Assembly (NCBI GenBank): GCA_037952775.1
Contig: JBANAY010000003.1
Coordinates: 10,106,001-10,170,000, forward strand
DNA: 64,000 nucleotides
Source: Clonostachys chloroleuca
Lineage: Eukaryota; Ascomycota; Sordariomycetes; Hypocreales; Bionectriaceae
Direction of reading: 5' to 3'
Shown: piece after piece, positions 1 through 11,785 of the stretch
Numbering within the stretch: position 1 is the stretch's first letter
Layout of the letters: each line of letters begins with the position of its first letter
Notes under the pieces: model-generated
The model's database searches: none
What the model was told of the DNA's origin: nothing
What the model saw: the letters and a program-made list of their open reading frames with translations, nothing else
Position numbers and translations under genes: made by a program

Positions 1-995
1 GCGATAGGGCCCTCTGGCTGTAGCAGCTAGTGCAGAGATCTCCTCCAAACCTCGTATTGGTAGCAGCTTGTGCAGCAACCCCCATCCTTGCCTGTGCAAC
101 GAAATCGCATTTCTTCGTGCTAATGCCCTTGTTTTCGCTCCCTTTAATCTTATGCTTCTGTTTGCGATTGTTTTGCTCGTCGCGCTCGGCACCCGATACT
201 TGTGCATCCCTCATTCTTTGAAACTCGCCGTCGTCTTTTTCTCCTTGTCAACCAACCGCCAAACCGACCTCACCCGGGGGGCCGTCATAACGGTTTTTGA
301 TTGCCTCTTCAGCCACCTTGGCTGATCTCGGACTAGCGACGTCAGTCTGTTTGATTACCATACGGGAGCTAGTCGCTCGCTTTCCACTCCTCTGGGGCTG
401 CGACACTGCTTCTGGGGATCTTTCAGCAGTCATTTTGCCCAAGACCGCCAATCACGCACGGCTAATTTTGGCCTCACCGGACGTCCCAAGCCCTTTCAGC
501 CGGCAAATCCTGGTTGGCGGCTTGAGCTGGCTTGCAGAGCGCGCGCCTGCTTTATTGCTACTCCCTGGCTCGATCAGCACAGGCGCCACCGGAATTGCGT
601 CTTGCTGGGCGCTTCCCTAGCCATCCGCGGCCTCAGCTTACAACATCAGTCCCATTCGGAACGCTCACAACGCTCGATCCCGTATTCCAGCTGTCTCAGC
701 TTCAGGCCAGGGGATCCGGAGCGGGCCAAGCGTCCCGGCGAATAACCCCTGACCACCAGTGGGGAATTGGGCTAGACCTGAAGGCTGGAGCTCTGCGACT
801 TCCACGCCCGACCGACCCGGAGGGGTAAAAGAATAGAAGAGGGTCTGGAAATCGGGATCCGCCTTCGCCTGAGACCCAGAGTGGCCGACAGCCCTTCAGA
901 GCGGACGGGGTGCGAGGGCTAATACGACCACGACCATACTTCCGTTCTCGTATGCACTCTATGTGGGACATTGCTGCGTGGCAGCCCCATAGACC
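1..995. other. 5' flanking region, no gene seen
   Basis: No convincing gene is visible here on either strand. Open frames exist but have mixed composition, no family resemblance and no coherent splice structure. The last few hundred bases are probably promoter and 5' leader of the gene that starts at 996. Confidence 0.5.
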
Positions 996-3900
996 ATGGC
1001 GACGACTACAGCTACTGCCACCGCCACTGCGACCACTACGACCACTACGATGACCACTATGACCACTACGACGACCACAATGCTAGCGACCAACAAGCGC
1101 CAGCAAAAGGAGCGCCGGCGGGATGCCCAGACCCGGCCAGCCCGCTCCAACAGCCTCCAGCGCATGCTCGAGCTGGAGAAGCAGTGTGTAGTAAGTGGGC
1201 TCTCGTTTTGCATTGTCTTTCCTTTACCCAATCCTTTCTTGTCTTGCCCTGCCCGTCCCGTTTGTTTTGTCTTGTTTTGCCTCTTCCTCAGCCCCGGCCC
1301 AACCCGCTTTGCCTGCCTGCAATTCATTACATTCTTTCCATCTATCGATCTGCGGTCATCACGCTTTCCATATCGGTACCCCCAGTCCCCGTCCATTCCC
1401 AGCAAAAACCCAAACACCCCCGTCCGGCCAAGCTTCCAGCCCAGAAAAGCCAAGCCTGGACGCCCAGGGCATCATGGCATCGATGCGTGCATCTGGCTGG
1501 TCGTTTCCAAAAGAATGGAGCATCTCGGTCAACACCGCCTTTCCCATCACGACATGATCATCCGATCCGCACACGCCCCCCTTCGCCATGCCATGTATGC
1601 TTGCCAATGCTTGACCTCGCCAACTGGCCTCACCATTTTCACCATTCCTCTCACTCCGTCCCGAAATGCTGACTCGTCTCCTTCTCTTCCAATTGCATAG
1701 CTAGAACGACGGCACGCTGTCCGTGCTTCGCCCACCTCTCCCAAGATGATGCAGCCCCCGTCAAGCACGTCGATGCTGCCTGCTCCTCGCCCAACAGCAA
1801 CCCACTCCCGCCAATACTCGGCGGAGCAGCGCAAGCACTTCCTTGAAGAATCCGTGTCTGGGCAGCTGAAAATGCAGCAATCGAGGCCAGCGCCTCTCAA
1901 AATTAGTACCCATGTCAAAGGCGCTACACCTCGCACTAACACCACTAGCACCACCGCCAGTACCGAATTTAAATCAGATCTACCGGCTCCATATAGTCTC
2001 TCCACCGTTCACTCTAAGACTAAGGCCAGGCCCAAGGGGCAAGCGCAAGTCCAAGTGCAGACCATCAGTTTGAGTTCTTCTACTGGAATGCTGCCCCAGC
2101 CGAATAAACTTGCTACTGGTCCCAAGACGGTCTCCTTCCACGAGCAGCCTCTGACCTCAAACCCCAGCACCGTCATTGCTGCTGCCTCTCTTGCAGAGGA
2201 TCGGAACTCTATCTGCCAGTCGCCTAGCTGGGAGGCGTACGCCAGACGCAAGAAGGAAAAGAAGCAGGGCAAGGAGCAGATCGACAAGGAGACCAAGCCT
2301 AATTCGAAGACGAAGCCGCCGCGCCCTAGCAAGCTGTCGCATTCCCATTCAGCATCGGAGCCAACCTTGCCCCTCCAGCAACCTGCCCAGACCAGGACTG
2401 TGAAGTTTGAAGAGCGTCCAGAGGATACTAACAAGGCCCGCCGTGCCAGCACAATCGGCATCCCCGCCAAGCAAACTCTCCCTACGCCAGCAGCACTTGA
2501 CCTCAAACCGCCTCAAACTCGACGGATCCGGTCCAGCTCTCTCTCGTCCATTTTCAGATCACCCTTCGAGTCCCACCGACCGTCACTCGATAGCAATAGC
2601 GGCGGCTTTATTGGAGGCATCAAGCTCGAGCACCAGCGCCTTGTTGCGTACCAGCGAGCTCTTAACGAGGAAGCGATTGGTGCCAGCGGCGACATCCATC
2701 CAGCGTTCAGAAAACACACCAAGCGCTCATCCAGTCCTCTCAGGTTCCTTGTGCCCAAGACTGGGCCTAAGGAAGCACACGATCGGGCTTATCCGCCGAT
2801 CTCGATACGCACATCCGCCACGGCCCAGGGTCTCCTGCCCCAGAACTCAGACGAAATGCCCGAAGGTCGAATGAGCCGTTGGAGGGCTCATTTCGGTCTA
2901 CGATCTGAGCCCAAGCCACAAACGCTAAACAAATCCTCATCCACAGAGCGTGATCAAAACCTGGGCGCCGTCTTCTCTCATCGGAATGCGTCCTCGCCCG
3001 CCATCCATCCACCACCCTCAGACCAGATGAGGTACAGCCCTAGTATGGCTCAGATGAATGGAACGGACAAGCATGCTGCGTCACCTGCGAGCTCTCAGCA
3101 ACTGGCCCCCGCAGTGCCCAACGCAGCGCGGGCGTCGTCTCCCTTAGCACGGAGTATCAACAACGAATTGGACGATTCCCACTCCGAAATAGATAGTCCT
3201 CCGTCCTTCACTACCGCCCCGCCGTCGCCGCCTTCTCCCCAAAAAGTTTCAAAGAGAGATTCGATGGCGAGCTTGAACATTACAGACACCCCTGGAACAG
3301 AATCGCCCCGTCCAATGGCTCCCCGGCGTGCACAAACTGGATTTCCAACAGATTCCGAGAGATATGTGGGCGACTCTGCCACGCGGGCTCGCAGCGCCAG
3401 TCGGACCAAGAGATCTGATCCTCCAAGCATTCCTTATATCGCTACCGATGGCACAACTTCCAAGCGACCAGCCAGTCGTGGTCTCTTCGAAGCTGCTCGG
3501 TCTGTTCTAGGACGATCCGCACATCCTCCTCTACCGCCGAACCCAACCTTACTTGCTACGTCGCAGAGTCGCCCTACAAGTCGACACAAGAACTCTCCCT
3601 ACCTCACTGCTTCCTCCAAGGATCTCGAAATGCGGTCGGCTTCCTTCTCCAACTTCCAGACACTACACAACCCAAAGCGGATCAACGACCGCCGGAAGAC
3701 CATGACAACCGCCGCACCTGCTCCCAACTCCTCCGCGGACTCCTATTCAGATGACGTACGCTCCTCTGGGGTGGCAGGCACTCCTGACACTTCCCGGCCA
3801 GGGTCAGGGAGAGTTGATGGCTTCGATCACGTCGCCGAGGCGCGGGCAGCGCTTGAGCGCCCCCATTCTCCGGCCTTCTCAACGAGTGGCGCAAGCGCGG

Positions 3901-4642
3901 TTGACCTGAACCCCGTTCAATCCGCTGCTATGAAGGTCTTGGCCGCGTTCCCTGATCTCCCCCGCCCACTCGCCCAGGCATGGGTCGACGCACCGAGTCG
4001 GTATCGAGTGTTCAATCAGTTCTCCTCCCAAGAATCAAGCAGCAGAATGGGCAGCAAAAGGAGGCCAACAAGGCTAAATCGGTCAAAGCATCCAAATCCA
4101 AAGCCGATGATGACAAGGCGCCGGCACTCCGCGACTTGATCATGTCCAAGGATGAATCTTCGGCTGCAGCCCCTTGGCCTGCATCATATCTGGAGGCTGC
4201 GCGCAAGGCTGCGCCAGTTAAAGAGTCCAAGACGCCACCCAAGATGCCTGGATCGCCAGCGCTGTCAGCACCGCCAGCACCGCCCGCAGCGGTTGTTCCC
4301 TCCCCTCTCCCATCTGCTCCACCCAGTGTGAAGGCAACCTCTCCACCTACGTCACGCAAATCTTCTGATTCATCCCCCGGAGTGCGACCTGCCAGTCTCA
4401 GTGATGAGTCTGTTGCGAAGATGCTGGTCCAGTGCTGCTGCTGCAAGTGCTATCATGATATGCCAAGTAACTTGTACGCGGCCATGAATGACCCCGAAGC
4501 TATGCTGGACTTGGAGGAGCATAACGAATTTGCTGGATCCATCTCCATGTCCATCAAGTGTCCATGGTGCAAACACGACATGAACACCAAGTGCTGCGCT
4601 GGATATGCAGCAATACTCCATGTCCAGGAGAGATTACATTAA
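996..4642 (+). CDS. Large disordered protein with C-terminal Cys cluster (function unknown)
   Basis: Exon 1 is 996-1190 and exon 2 is 1701-4642. The 510-bp intron (GTAAGT...CATAG) joins in frame to give LEKQCV-LERRHA. The predicted protein is about 1045 residues. It begins with a Thr/Ala-rich run, then a short basic stretch (KRQQKERRR), then a very long Ser/Pro-rich region that looks intrinsically disordered. The last 70 residues are the only ordered-looking part: VQCCCCKCYHDMP, then about 35 residues later CPWCKHDM and KCCAGYA, a pattern that could bind zinc. From memory, similar Cys tails occur in uncharacterised filamentous-fungus proteins; no function is known to me. The frame shifts by -1 in a C5 run at 3959-3963. 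One extra C gives PDLPPPTRPGMGRRTES, and total exon length becomes 3138, a multiple of 3. The gene is probably intact and the base is missing from the assembly. Confidence 0.75.
1000..1082 (+). repeat. Degenerate ACN/ACT triplet repeat coding poly-Thr
   Basis: The first codons of the gene at 996 are a run of ACx and GCx triplets with GACCACTAC-like units. They encode about 25 Thr/Ala residues interrupted by Met. This is a low-complexity coding microsatellite that may vary in length between strains. Confidence 0.7.
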
Positions 4643-5272
4643 TTCCTGCGCACCATCTATCATCTACATGCGCTCCTAACTTGGCTAGCAAGACTGCCGA
4701 TTTCTATAACTCACTTTGAGTGAGCTTTCTTTTGTCTCTTCACTGCCCTAAAATACGTCACTTGTACGCGGACCTGTACATTCGCTCATTTAATTAATGA
4801 CATGACTGGTGGTCGCGGCATCTAATGTGGTCGCGATATCTCCACCCTTTTGCTTCTTTCTATGCGTCTTGATGATGGATCTCATAGGGTCTTATGACTT
4901 TGGTAATGGCTTTTCTACTTCATTTTCTTCTCTTGCGTATGGCGAACCGGAAAATCATTGAAACATAACCTCAAGGTTGTTGGTCTTGGTTTTATTTTCT
5001 GCTCGAGTTAAGTTGCGAGTATACCACCTTGACAACTCTACCGAGGATTTCTCTCTTTTAAGGCTGTATATTCAACAATTTGTAATGGCTGCTTTGCCCC
5101 CGGACAAAAAAAATACACATCATTATGATAGAACACTCATTGTACACAGATACCTGCTCAATTTGTCCCAGTTGTGATATAATGCCACCGTACAAGTAGA
5201 AAGCAGTAGAGCCCGATTGACGTTTTTCATGATCTAAACCTAAGTTCTTGCGTACTTGACAGCATAGTCCCC
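4643..5272. other. Convergent intergenic region
   Basis: This is the shared 3' flank of the gene ending at 4642 (+) and the GH35 gene ending at 5273 (-). It is AT-richer than the neighbouring exons and shows no gene. Confidence 0.7.
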
Positions 5273-8200
5273 CTAATAGGCACCTTTCCTCTCTTCCCAT
5301 TCCGGCGCAGGGGTCAGTTCGATGTCCCCGAACCCAGACTCCGTTATCATGGACACATGCCACCCCATCCCCTCGAGCTTCGCCCCGCCCTCCTCCATCG
5401 CCCAGAGCGTGATGGCGAGGGTGTTGGTCCCGTGGTGGTTGAGTATCCCCTCGGGGATTGGGTACCTCGCCTGCGGGCCGATGTGAGGCACGAACTTGCC
5501 GAACTGGTAGCCGTTGACGAAGAGCTGGAGGCGGAACTTGCCTTTTGCGACACCCGTGCCGAACTTGAAGGAGAGGGGGATGTCGTAACCCCTGGGCAGG
5601 TCGAGGTCGAAGGACGCGGTGTAGAAGGTGATTCCCGGAGCGGGGACGGGGTCGGTCGGGCGACCGGCTTCCCAGTTTGATGAGGGGGAGAGGGCTGGTG
5701 GAAGCCCTGGCGTTCGGCGTACATCCCGCCCTCGTTCAGGGGACCGCGGGCTAGGTCGACGTAGTCCTCGCCGCCGAGGTTGCCGGCGGCCTTCCAGGTG
5801 ACGTCGGAGGCCTGGTGGCCCGCGAGGGAGTAGGAGAGGATGCCGCGCGGGGTCTTGAGGTTGTCCTCGCCGATGACGTAGTTGCCGTTGAGGCCCATGT
5901 GGTCGATGACGACGGTGATGACCTGGTCGGAGCCCGAGGCAAGATCGGCGGGTAGGTCTGCGGTGATGGTGCCGTTGAAGACGTTGGTCTCGCCGGTCCA
6001 GGAGGCGAGGAAGTGGGAGCCGAGCCAGGCGGAGAAGCCGAAGGCGTGGCCACCCTGGGCTGTGATGGTGAGCGAGGACTCGTCGCCGTTGGCCTTGAAG
6101 TGCCCGCGGAAGAGGACGGTGCCGGTGTGGAAGCCGTAGTCGCCCGCGTAGAGGGAGACGGGGGTGTCGAGGGGCCGGAGGTCGTTGGGGGAGGTGGTGT
6201 AGTCGGCGTCGACCCAGCCGCTGTCGTCGTAGTCCGGGGAGAGCTCGGGGAGGGAGTCGATCTTCTTCCACTCGAGCTGGCTGAGGCAGGGGAGGGAGAA
6301 CTCGGGCTTGGAGAACTCGACGGTGGCGGTGACGACGCCGTGCGGGTTCTGGTCGAAGTTGAGCGGCCGGCCGTTGAATTTGAGCTCTTCGAGGCCGGCG
6401 GGGGCGCCTCCGATGATCTCGATGGGGGTGGTGGCGTTGACATCGCCGACAAGGCGGAGTGACTTGCCGTCCTTTTGAGCTGTGCGGATGAGGTAGCCGG
6501 CTTTGAGGATGATATCTGAGGTGCCGAAGTCGGTGCCTGAACCGGTGGGAGGAACCCAGAAATTGTATGCTTCGTTGCGGTCTGAGAGGAAGGGAGTCTG
6601 GTTAGCTTGAGGAGTTGGGCAAACAGGTTACTGTGACTGACTGAGGAGATAGATGTAGAAGTCTCCTTGGGCTAGGACGACGCTTCGATCTTTGACATTG
6701 TCCGAGATGGCCCAAGAGAGAATTGTGTAGCCCTTGTCGGAGGTCTGGACCTTGACATCGCCGCTCTGCACTTCCACATCCTCTTTCTTGATCTCTGTTT
6801 CACCTTCAATGGCAACCTCGTGGTACTCATTGGGCCCGCCGTATAATACCAAGACGGTCTTGTCATCGTATTTCTTCCTACAGAGCTGTTAGAAACTGCC
6901 AAATAGAAGTGATGAGCGAATGTTTAGGTTTACACACCATGTAAAGACCTCGGCGGACGAGTAGATGAGCTTCTTGTCTCCTACGGGGTAATCGCTGGCG
7001 TGGATTTTGGAGTCGCGGCGGTTCATAATGAGACTGTCGCCTAGTTGGGGGATTTCAATGTCTCCATAATCGACTGTCTTGACCTTGAGACGGTATGGAA
7101 CTGACTCTGTCGTCTCATACTCTGTATGCCTATTAAGAGTATCAGAAATGTTCCAGTTGGCCTGGCCTAGCCTTTTCTTGTCTTACCTAGAGATGTAAAA
7201 CTTGGTAGTGTTGGTCGTAGCAGGTGTGACAGTTATGGCATCGGTATTCGTGTATTCCAGGGATGAGTTGAAGCGGTCTGCCTCAAGATAGGCAGGCGAG
7301 ACATGGAAGAAGTGTGCCTGAAGCTTGACCTCACTGTACTTCTCCCGCCATAACTGACGCTCCTCCGTAATTTGGGCACCGTAGTCGTAAGATGTAAAGC
7401 CCTCAGCGTGTCCAAGGTTGCCCCAGTTCGTGCCGCCATACGTCTAAATGGGTTAATCTCTAAGAATCACAACTAGGAAGGGAAGCTTTGAGAAAATTCA
7501 GAGACATACCATGTAGATGTTGAAAATGGTTGCACCGACAGCGTAGTTGTTCTTATAGACGACACGCTCGAACTCCATATTGAGCAGAGAAGCACATTGT
7601 TCAAACCCGGCTGTTTGGCCCCAGTGTTGAAAGCCGCCTCCTTGAAACTGGAATTTAGTTAGCAAAGATCTGAACGCTATTTCAGAAAGAATCCTATGGA
7701 CTTGCCTCGGGGATTGTGTAGGGAGAATCAGGCGCCAAGGCATCGTTCGTGGCCAGCCAGTCGGTGGGCAATTTGCCTGCTGGCCAGACGTCTGGATTGT
7801 CACAGTCAAATCCAAGCGGGTACGAGTCATGACCGTAGATATCCACGCTGGCGGGCGTATGAGCGGTAATATATCCATACATATGAGCCTCATTGTTGAA
7901 ATACGGAACGTCAACCCCGGCTTTCTTGTACTGATTGGTCACACTGCTCCAATAATCGTACTCCGGCATAGGATAAGCCGCGAGGGCGTGTTGATACTCA
8001 TTTTCGGGCTGTAAGAGAATGACAGGCCCGCCGTTGTTGATCTGAGCGGCGGCAATGACCTTGCCAATCTCGCTTGTGTAAAGATCTGTGGCACTGATAA
8101 AGGCGTCCGAATTGGTACGTACGAAGTGCTCCTGGGACACGGGTCAACCAGCCTGGAAATCCACCACCGGACACTTCGGCGTTGATGTACGGCCCGGGAC

Positions 8201-8582
8201 GAGCAATGACATAGAGGCCAGCCTTCTTGGCGGCCTCAAAGAAGGTATCATAGGCAAAGATCCCTTTGGAGCGGAATTCGCCCTGTTTGCCTTCCAAGAG
8301 GAACCAGTCGATGTAGATGGAGACGGCACTGTATCCGGATGCTTTGATCTTTTGGAGGATATCGAGCCAAAGGCCAGTGACCGGTAGGCGGAATGGATGG
8401 ACCTCGCCACTGAATATCATGAGGCGTTCGCCGTTGATGAAGAGACTGTGGTCATCAAAGGTGACAACATTTTGGTCTCTTTTCTGGATATTCTGGGAAT
8501 CTGAACCGATTGCTCTCGCAGACAAGACACTCGCTAGTCCAAGACATAGCGAGAGGGTATGAAGTGGTTTCGAGATCAGCAT
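5273..8582 (-). CDS. Secreted beta-galactosidase, GH35 (two frame breaks in this sequence)
   Basis: The enzyme hydrolyses terminal beta-galactosides outside the cell. ATG at 8582 opens a signal peptide ([20 protein letters not shown]). Exons on the minus strand are 8582-7706, 7647-7510, 7443-7187, 7129-6938, 6877-6642 and 6581-5273. GH35 landmarks are [22 protein letters not shown], the acid/base Glu in QPENEYQ, the nucleophile Glu in YTIPE immediately before an intron, and [10 protein letters not shown]. The C-terminal part carries beta-sandwich domains ending near MGWHVSM. Two breaks occur: a tandem GTAC duplication at 8115-8122 (LRT-NSDAF continues after removing one copy), and a missing C in the tract at 5684-5688 ([12 protein letters not shown]). 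Correcting both gives 3006 coding bases, or 1001 residues, normal for the family. The intron at 7648-7705 has a GC donor. The last exon is far richer in GC-ending codons than the first exons. Confidence 0.88.
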
Positions 8583-10957
8583 CCTTTTAAACTTGTCCAC
8601 ATCAAGTATATGTGTTGGGGCTCATCAATCGGTTCATCTACGAGCTCAAGAGATTTGAGAACAAACCACATATATATACTTAATTAACTCCAGAAAGTCC
8701 ATGTTTAATTTCTACTTCCCTTGATTAAGATACATGCATATTTTGCCAAGGACAAAACCAAGCTATTGTTGCTGTATTAGTTGCTTGTCCGGCCTGTTCT
8801 GTCCCCCCTGCTCAGCAATTAAGGGAATATATGATTGCGTCTCAGTGGCTCGGTAGTGGGGGAAAATATGTAGAATTTTGGCTGATTTGAGGTTTCTCCG
8901 CACACGGAGCTTGGAAATACGATGTTGGACGCTGAGCCTGCAGCATTGGGTAGGATTGATCCTTGTCGGCTATGGAACCGATCATCACACACGGCGCAAG
9001 CTCTTGTCAAGGAGCGTTTACTACTCTCATCACTCTATGTTAGTAGCCCGAAATAGTAAGTCAACAAGCCCCTGTCTCGCAGTTGGCCTTTAGCCTACGA
9101 CGGGCCTGCAGTTGGAGTCAAAATTATTCCGTCCACATAGAACTCTCATTGAAAACTAATTTTTCCAAAAGGAAACCACCTATGGGAGGGATTTCGGGTA
9201 GTCTTATTGGGATGACGTTAGGGTATTGGAGGCGGGAGAAATGAATGTTACGTATTCTGTGAGTGACGCTGGCGGTATGCAGAACATTTACAATGCCACT
9301 CTTCGTCGTATTCAAGGCTTCAACCACTCATATCGCACCAAGGAGGTACCATAGTTTATGCTCCTACTCTTTTGAGGTTGAATTATGCATTAATTGTACA
9401 GTTATCTGTATAGTTGATCATGATATAGCCGACGCTTTCCCTACCCCTGGCGATTGGATTAGATGACGCCCTCACCTTCTCGAATCGCCACAAGAACATC
9501 TTGGTTCGCCACAACGATATTCTTATTCTGAATATCAAGTATCTGCTTGCCTTTCAAAACAGAACGCCCAATCATTTCTCAGTTGTGTTACTCCTTTGAT
9601 ATCCAGCTGAGATGACAGTGTTGACTCTGCCAATTGCCACTCCTGCCCAATTAAACCAATACGGGATCTTAAGGTATGGTTGCTTTCCCAAGGCCTCCGA
9701 TAAAGTGGAGAGAGGCAAGAGGGTGAGAACATTCTAACAAGGCAATTTGTATGCAATTATGTCATACTGCCGGATACTGAGGACTGCGATCGGCATGTTT
9801 CACATGAGCGAGCCGGAACTCGGGGCATCTAGCGCTAGTCGATGCGAGCGATGCTGTTGAACAATTGGCTATATATTCTGCTAATAAGTTGACAATTAAC
9901 AACACTAAATTTGGCACTATTCATTGGAAATGTGCAACGTCCAGGCTATCATTAACATGATGCTTGAACAACAACTGCTGTGATTTCCAGGTTCTTGAAA
10001 CCCATGTCAAAGGTACCCACGACAGACCAAGTCATTCCAAAGGGTTAGGAACTGAAACAAGGGTGCCCAGCCCGTACTCATCAACGGGAGGCTCACGTGA
10101 TAGAATTGGCATGTTGAGTTCTGTGCCAACTGGAGGGATTGAAACCTTGGTGCTGTGTACATATATGTTCTAGCCAGCCGATTCGATAGCGGAACAACTA
10201 GACCGCTGTGGGCCAGGAACTGGCGGCTGGCGATTAGGGGCACAGGGAGCTAAATGGACCCGCCCGCCGGAACCCTGCCGCTGGAACAAACACCCGCGAG
10301 AATGGCACAGGCCCCTGCTCAGTAGCGCGATTAATCCAGGTAGGTAGAATGAGACCTCATTTGTTCCTCCTGCATCTCACCTCGGGGGTTATCTTGATCC
10401 GAATCATGAACATTCGAAGAGAATCCCATCTCCTGCCCGCTCACCGTCGGCTGCCCATGATGTGAGGGGCCTGCACCCTGCATGTGGCCTGCTTATATTG
10501 TAGCCGCCGTCCTATAACACCAGCCAACAATGCGGAATTGTCACATCACATTGTGTGCGGCGGAACTTCGGCCAAGACTTCCCTTCCCTCCCGAGCGGCC
10601 GCTCCATGAAGAGTTGACTGCTCAAGCCTCCATTCTGGGCAAGGTCGGCAAGATAGAGTAGGTCGATCCGAAAGGCCAGGAAATCATTGGCCCATTCTTA
10701 GCTGGCTGGTCCCTTTTCTAATACCTACCTGTTTGGAGCGACCCATTTCCATCAAGACCGTCATTCGATCAATACTGCCAACCTCCCAGGAGGGGGTCCC
10801 CAACTGCCTACCCCAAAGCTGCACGGTCTCGCTGCTGGCCCTTCTTTTCCTTCTTCACCATTGACTGCTGTGCGAAGACCATTCTTCTCACAACCATCCT
10901 CCCAAGTATCCCCAGAGAGGTGCATGTTGCCAGCCCAGCAGGAGGCCGTTGCAAGTT
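8583..10957. other. Divergent intergenic region, no gene seen
   Basis: This 2.4-kb spacer separates the GH35 gene (-) from the sulfotransferase-like gene (+). Small open frames are present, but none has conserved motifs or credible splice partners. A TTTAGCC heptamer (GGCTAAA on the minus strand, the XlnR/Xyr1 core) sits at 9089-9095, about 510 bp upstream of the GH35 start. Such heptamers occur by chance several times in 64 kb. Confidence 0.6.
8671..8678 (-). promoter_or_regulatory. TATA box candidate of the GH35 gene
   Basis: TATATATA lies about 90 bp upstream of the GH35 start codon, in an AT-rich stretch and in the right orientation. The call is by sequence only. Confidence 0.4.
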
Positions 10958-11785
10958 ATGTCGTCCTCGCAGCCCAACCAGGCCCAGACCGAGCCCCGGC
11001 CCAAGAGAGAGATGAAGGTCCTGTGCCTAGGCCTCCCCCGGACGGGCTCGACCTCGATCGCTGAGGCCCTCACCATCCTCGGCTACCAGAACGTCCACCA
11101 CTGCAGCAAGGCGGCCAAGGACGACTGGCGCGTCCTCAACCGCGCGGCCGACGCCACCTTCGCCTGCCTGCCCGGCTACACGGGCGTGCCCTTCACCCGC
11201 GAGGAGTGGGACGAGCTGTACGGCCCCTGCGAGGCCACCACCGACGCCGCCTCCATGTTCGGGCCCCAGCTCATCGCCGCGTACCCGGAGGCCAAGGTCT
11301 TGCTCGTCGAGCGCAACTACGAGCGCTGGCACCGCAGCGTCTTCGGCAGCCTGTTCCCCCTGGTGTGGAACCCCGTCGTCAACTTCTCCGTCGGCACCCT
11401 CGAGCCGCTCATCGGGTCCGACGCCGGCAAGGCGACCCGCAAGATGATCCTCGGGCTCTTTGGCGCGCGCACGCCGGACGAGGCGCGCCGCAACGCCCGC
11501 GAGACGTACCTCTCCCACCCAAGGCGGATCCGCGAGCTGGTCCCGCCGGGTCAGCTGCTGGAGTACCGGCTGGGCGACGGGTGGGAGCCGCTCTGCGAGT
11601 TCCTGGGCAAGGAGGTGCCGGACGTCGAGTTTCCCTGGCTGAACGAGGCGGACATGCTCAAGAGGATAGCGTGGGATATCGTGCGGCAGAACTTCTACCA
11701 GGCGGCGTGGAAGGTGCTGCCATGGGTTGTTGGGGTTGGTGCGGTGGGTGGAGGGCTGTGGACGCTGATACAGAGGAATCGATAA
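10958..11785 (+). CDS. P-loop sulfotransferase-like protein with C-terminal membrane segment
   Basis: This is an intronless gene. The start is ATG at 10958 (MSSSQPNQ); the frame is open a little further upstream but has no earlier ATG nearby. The protein has 275 residues. The phosphate-binding loop GLPRTGSTSIAEAL lies about 30 residues in, followed by DELYGPCEATTDAAS, KVLLVERNYERWHRS and WEPLCEFLGKEVPD. This pattern fits the fungal sulfotransferase-like P-loop family (Pfam Sulfotransfer_4, from memory). The last 25 residues (VLPWVVGVGAVGGGLWTLI, then RNR) form a hydrophobic tail, suggesting a tail-anchored membrane protein. Substrate is unknown, and true PAPS-dependent activity is not assured for this family. 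The coding region is markedly richer in G+C than its flanks. Confidence 0.8.
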   Translation: MSSSQPNQAQTEPRPKREMKVLCLGLPRTGSTSIAEALTILGYQNVHHCSKAAKDDWRVLNRAADATFACLPGYTGVPFTREEWDELYGPCEATTDAASMFGPQLIAAYPEAKVLLVERNYERWHRSVFGSLFPLVWNPVVNFSVGTLEPLIGSDAGKATRKMILGLFGARTPDEARRNARETYLSHPRRIRELVPPGQLLEYRLGDGWEPLCEFLGKEVPDVEFPWLNEADMLKRIAWDIVRQNFYQAAWKVLPWVVGVGAVGGGLWTLIQRNR

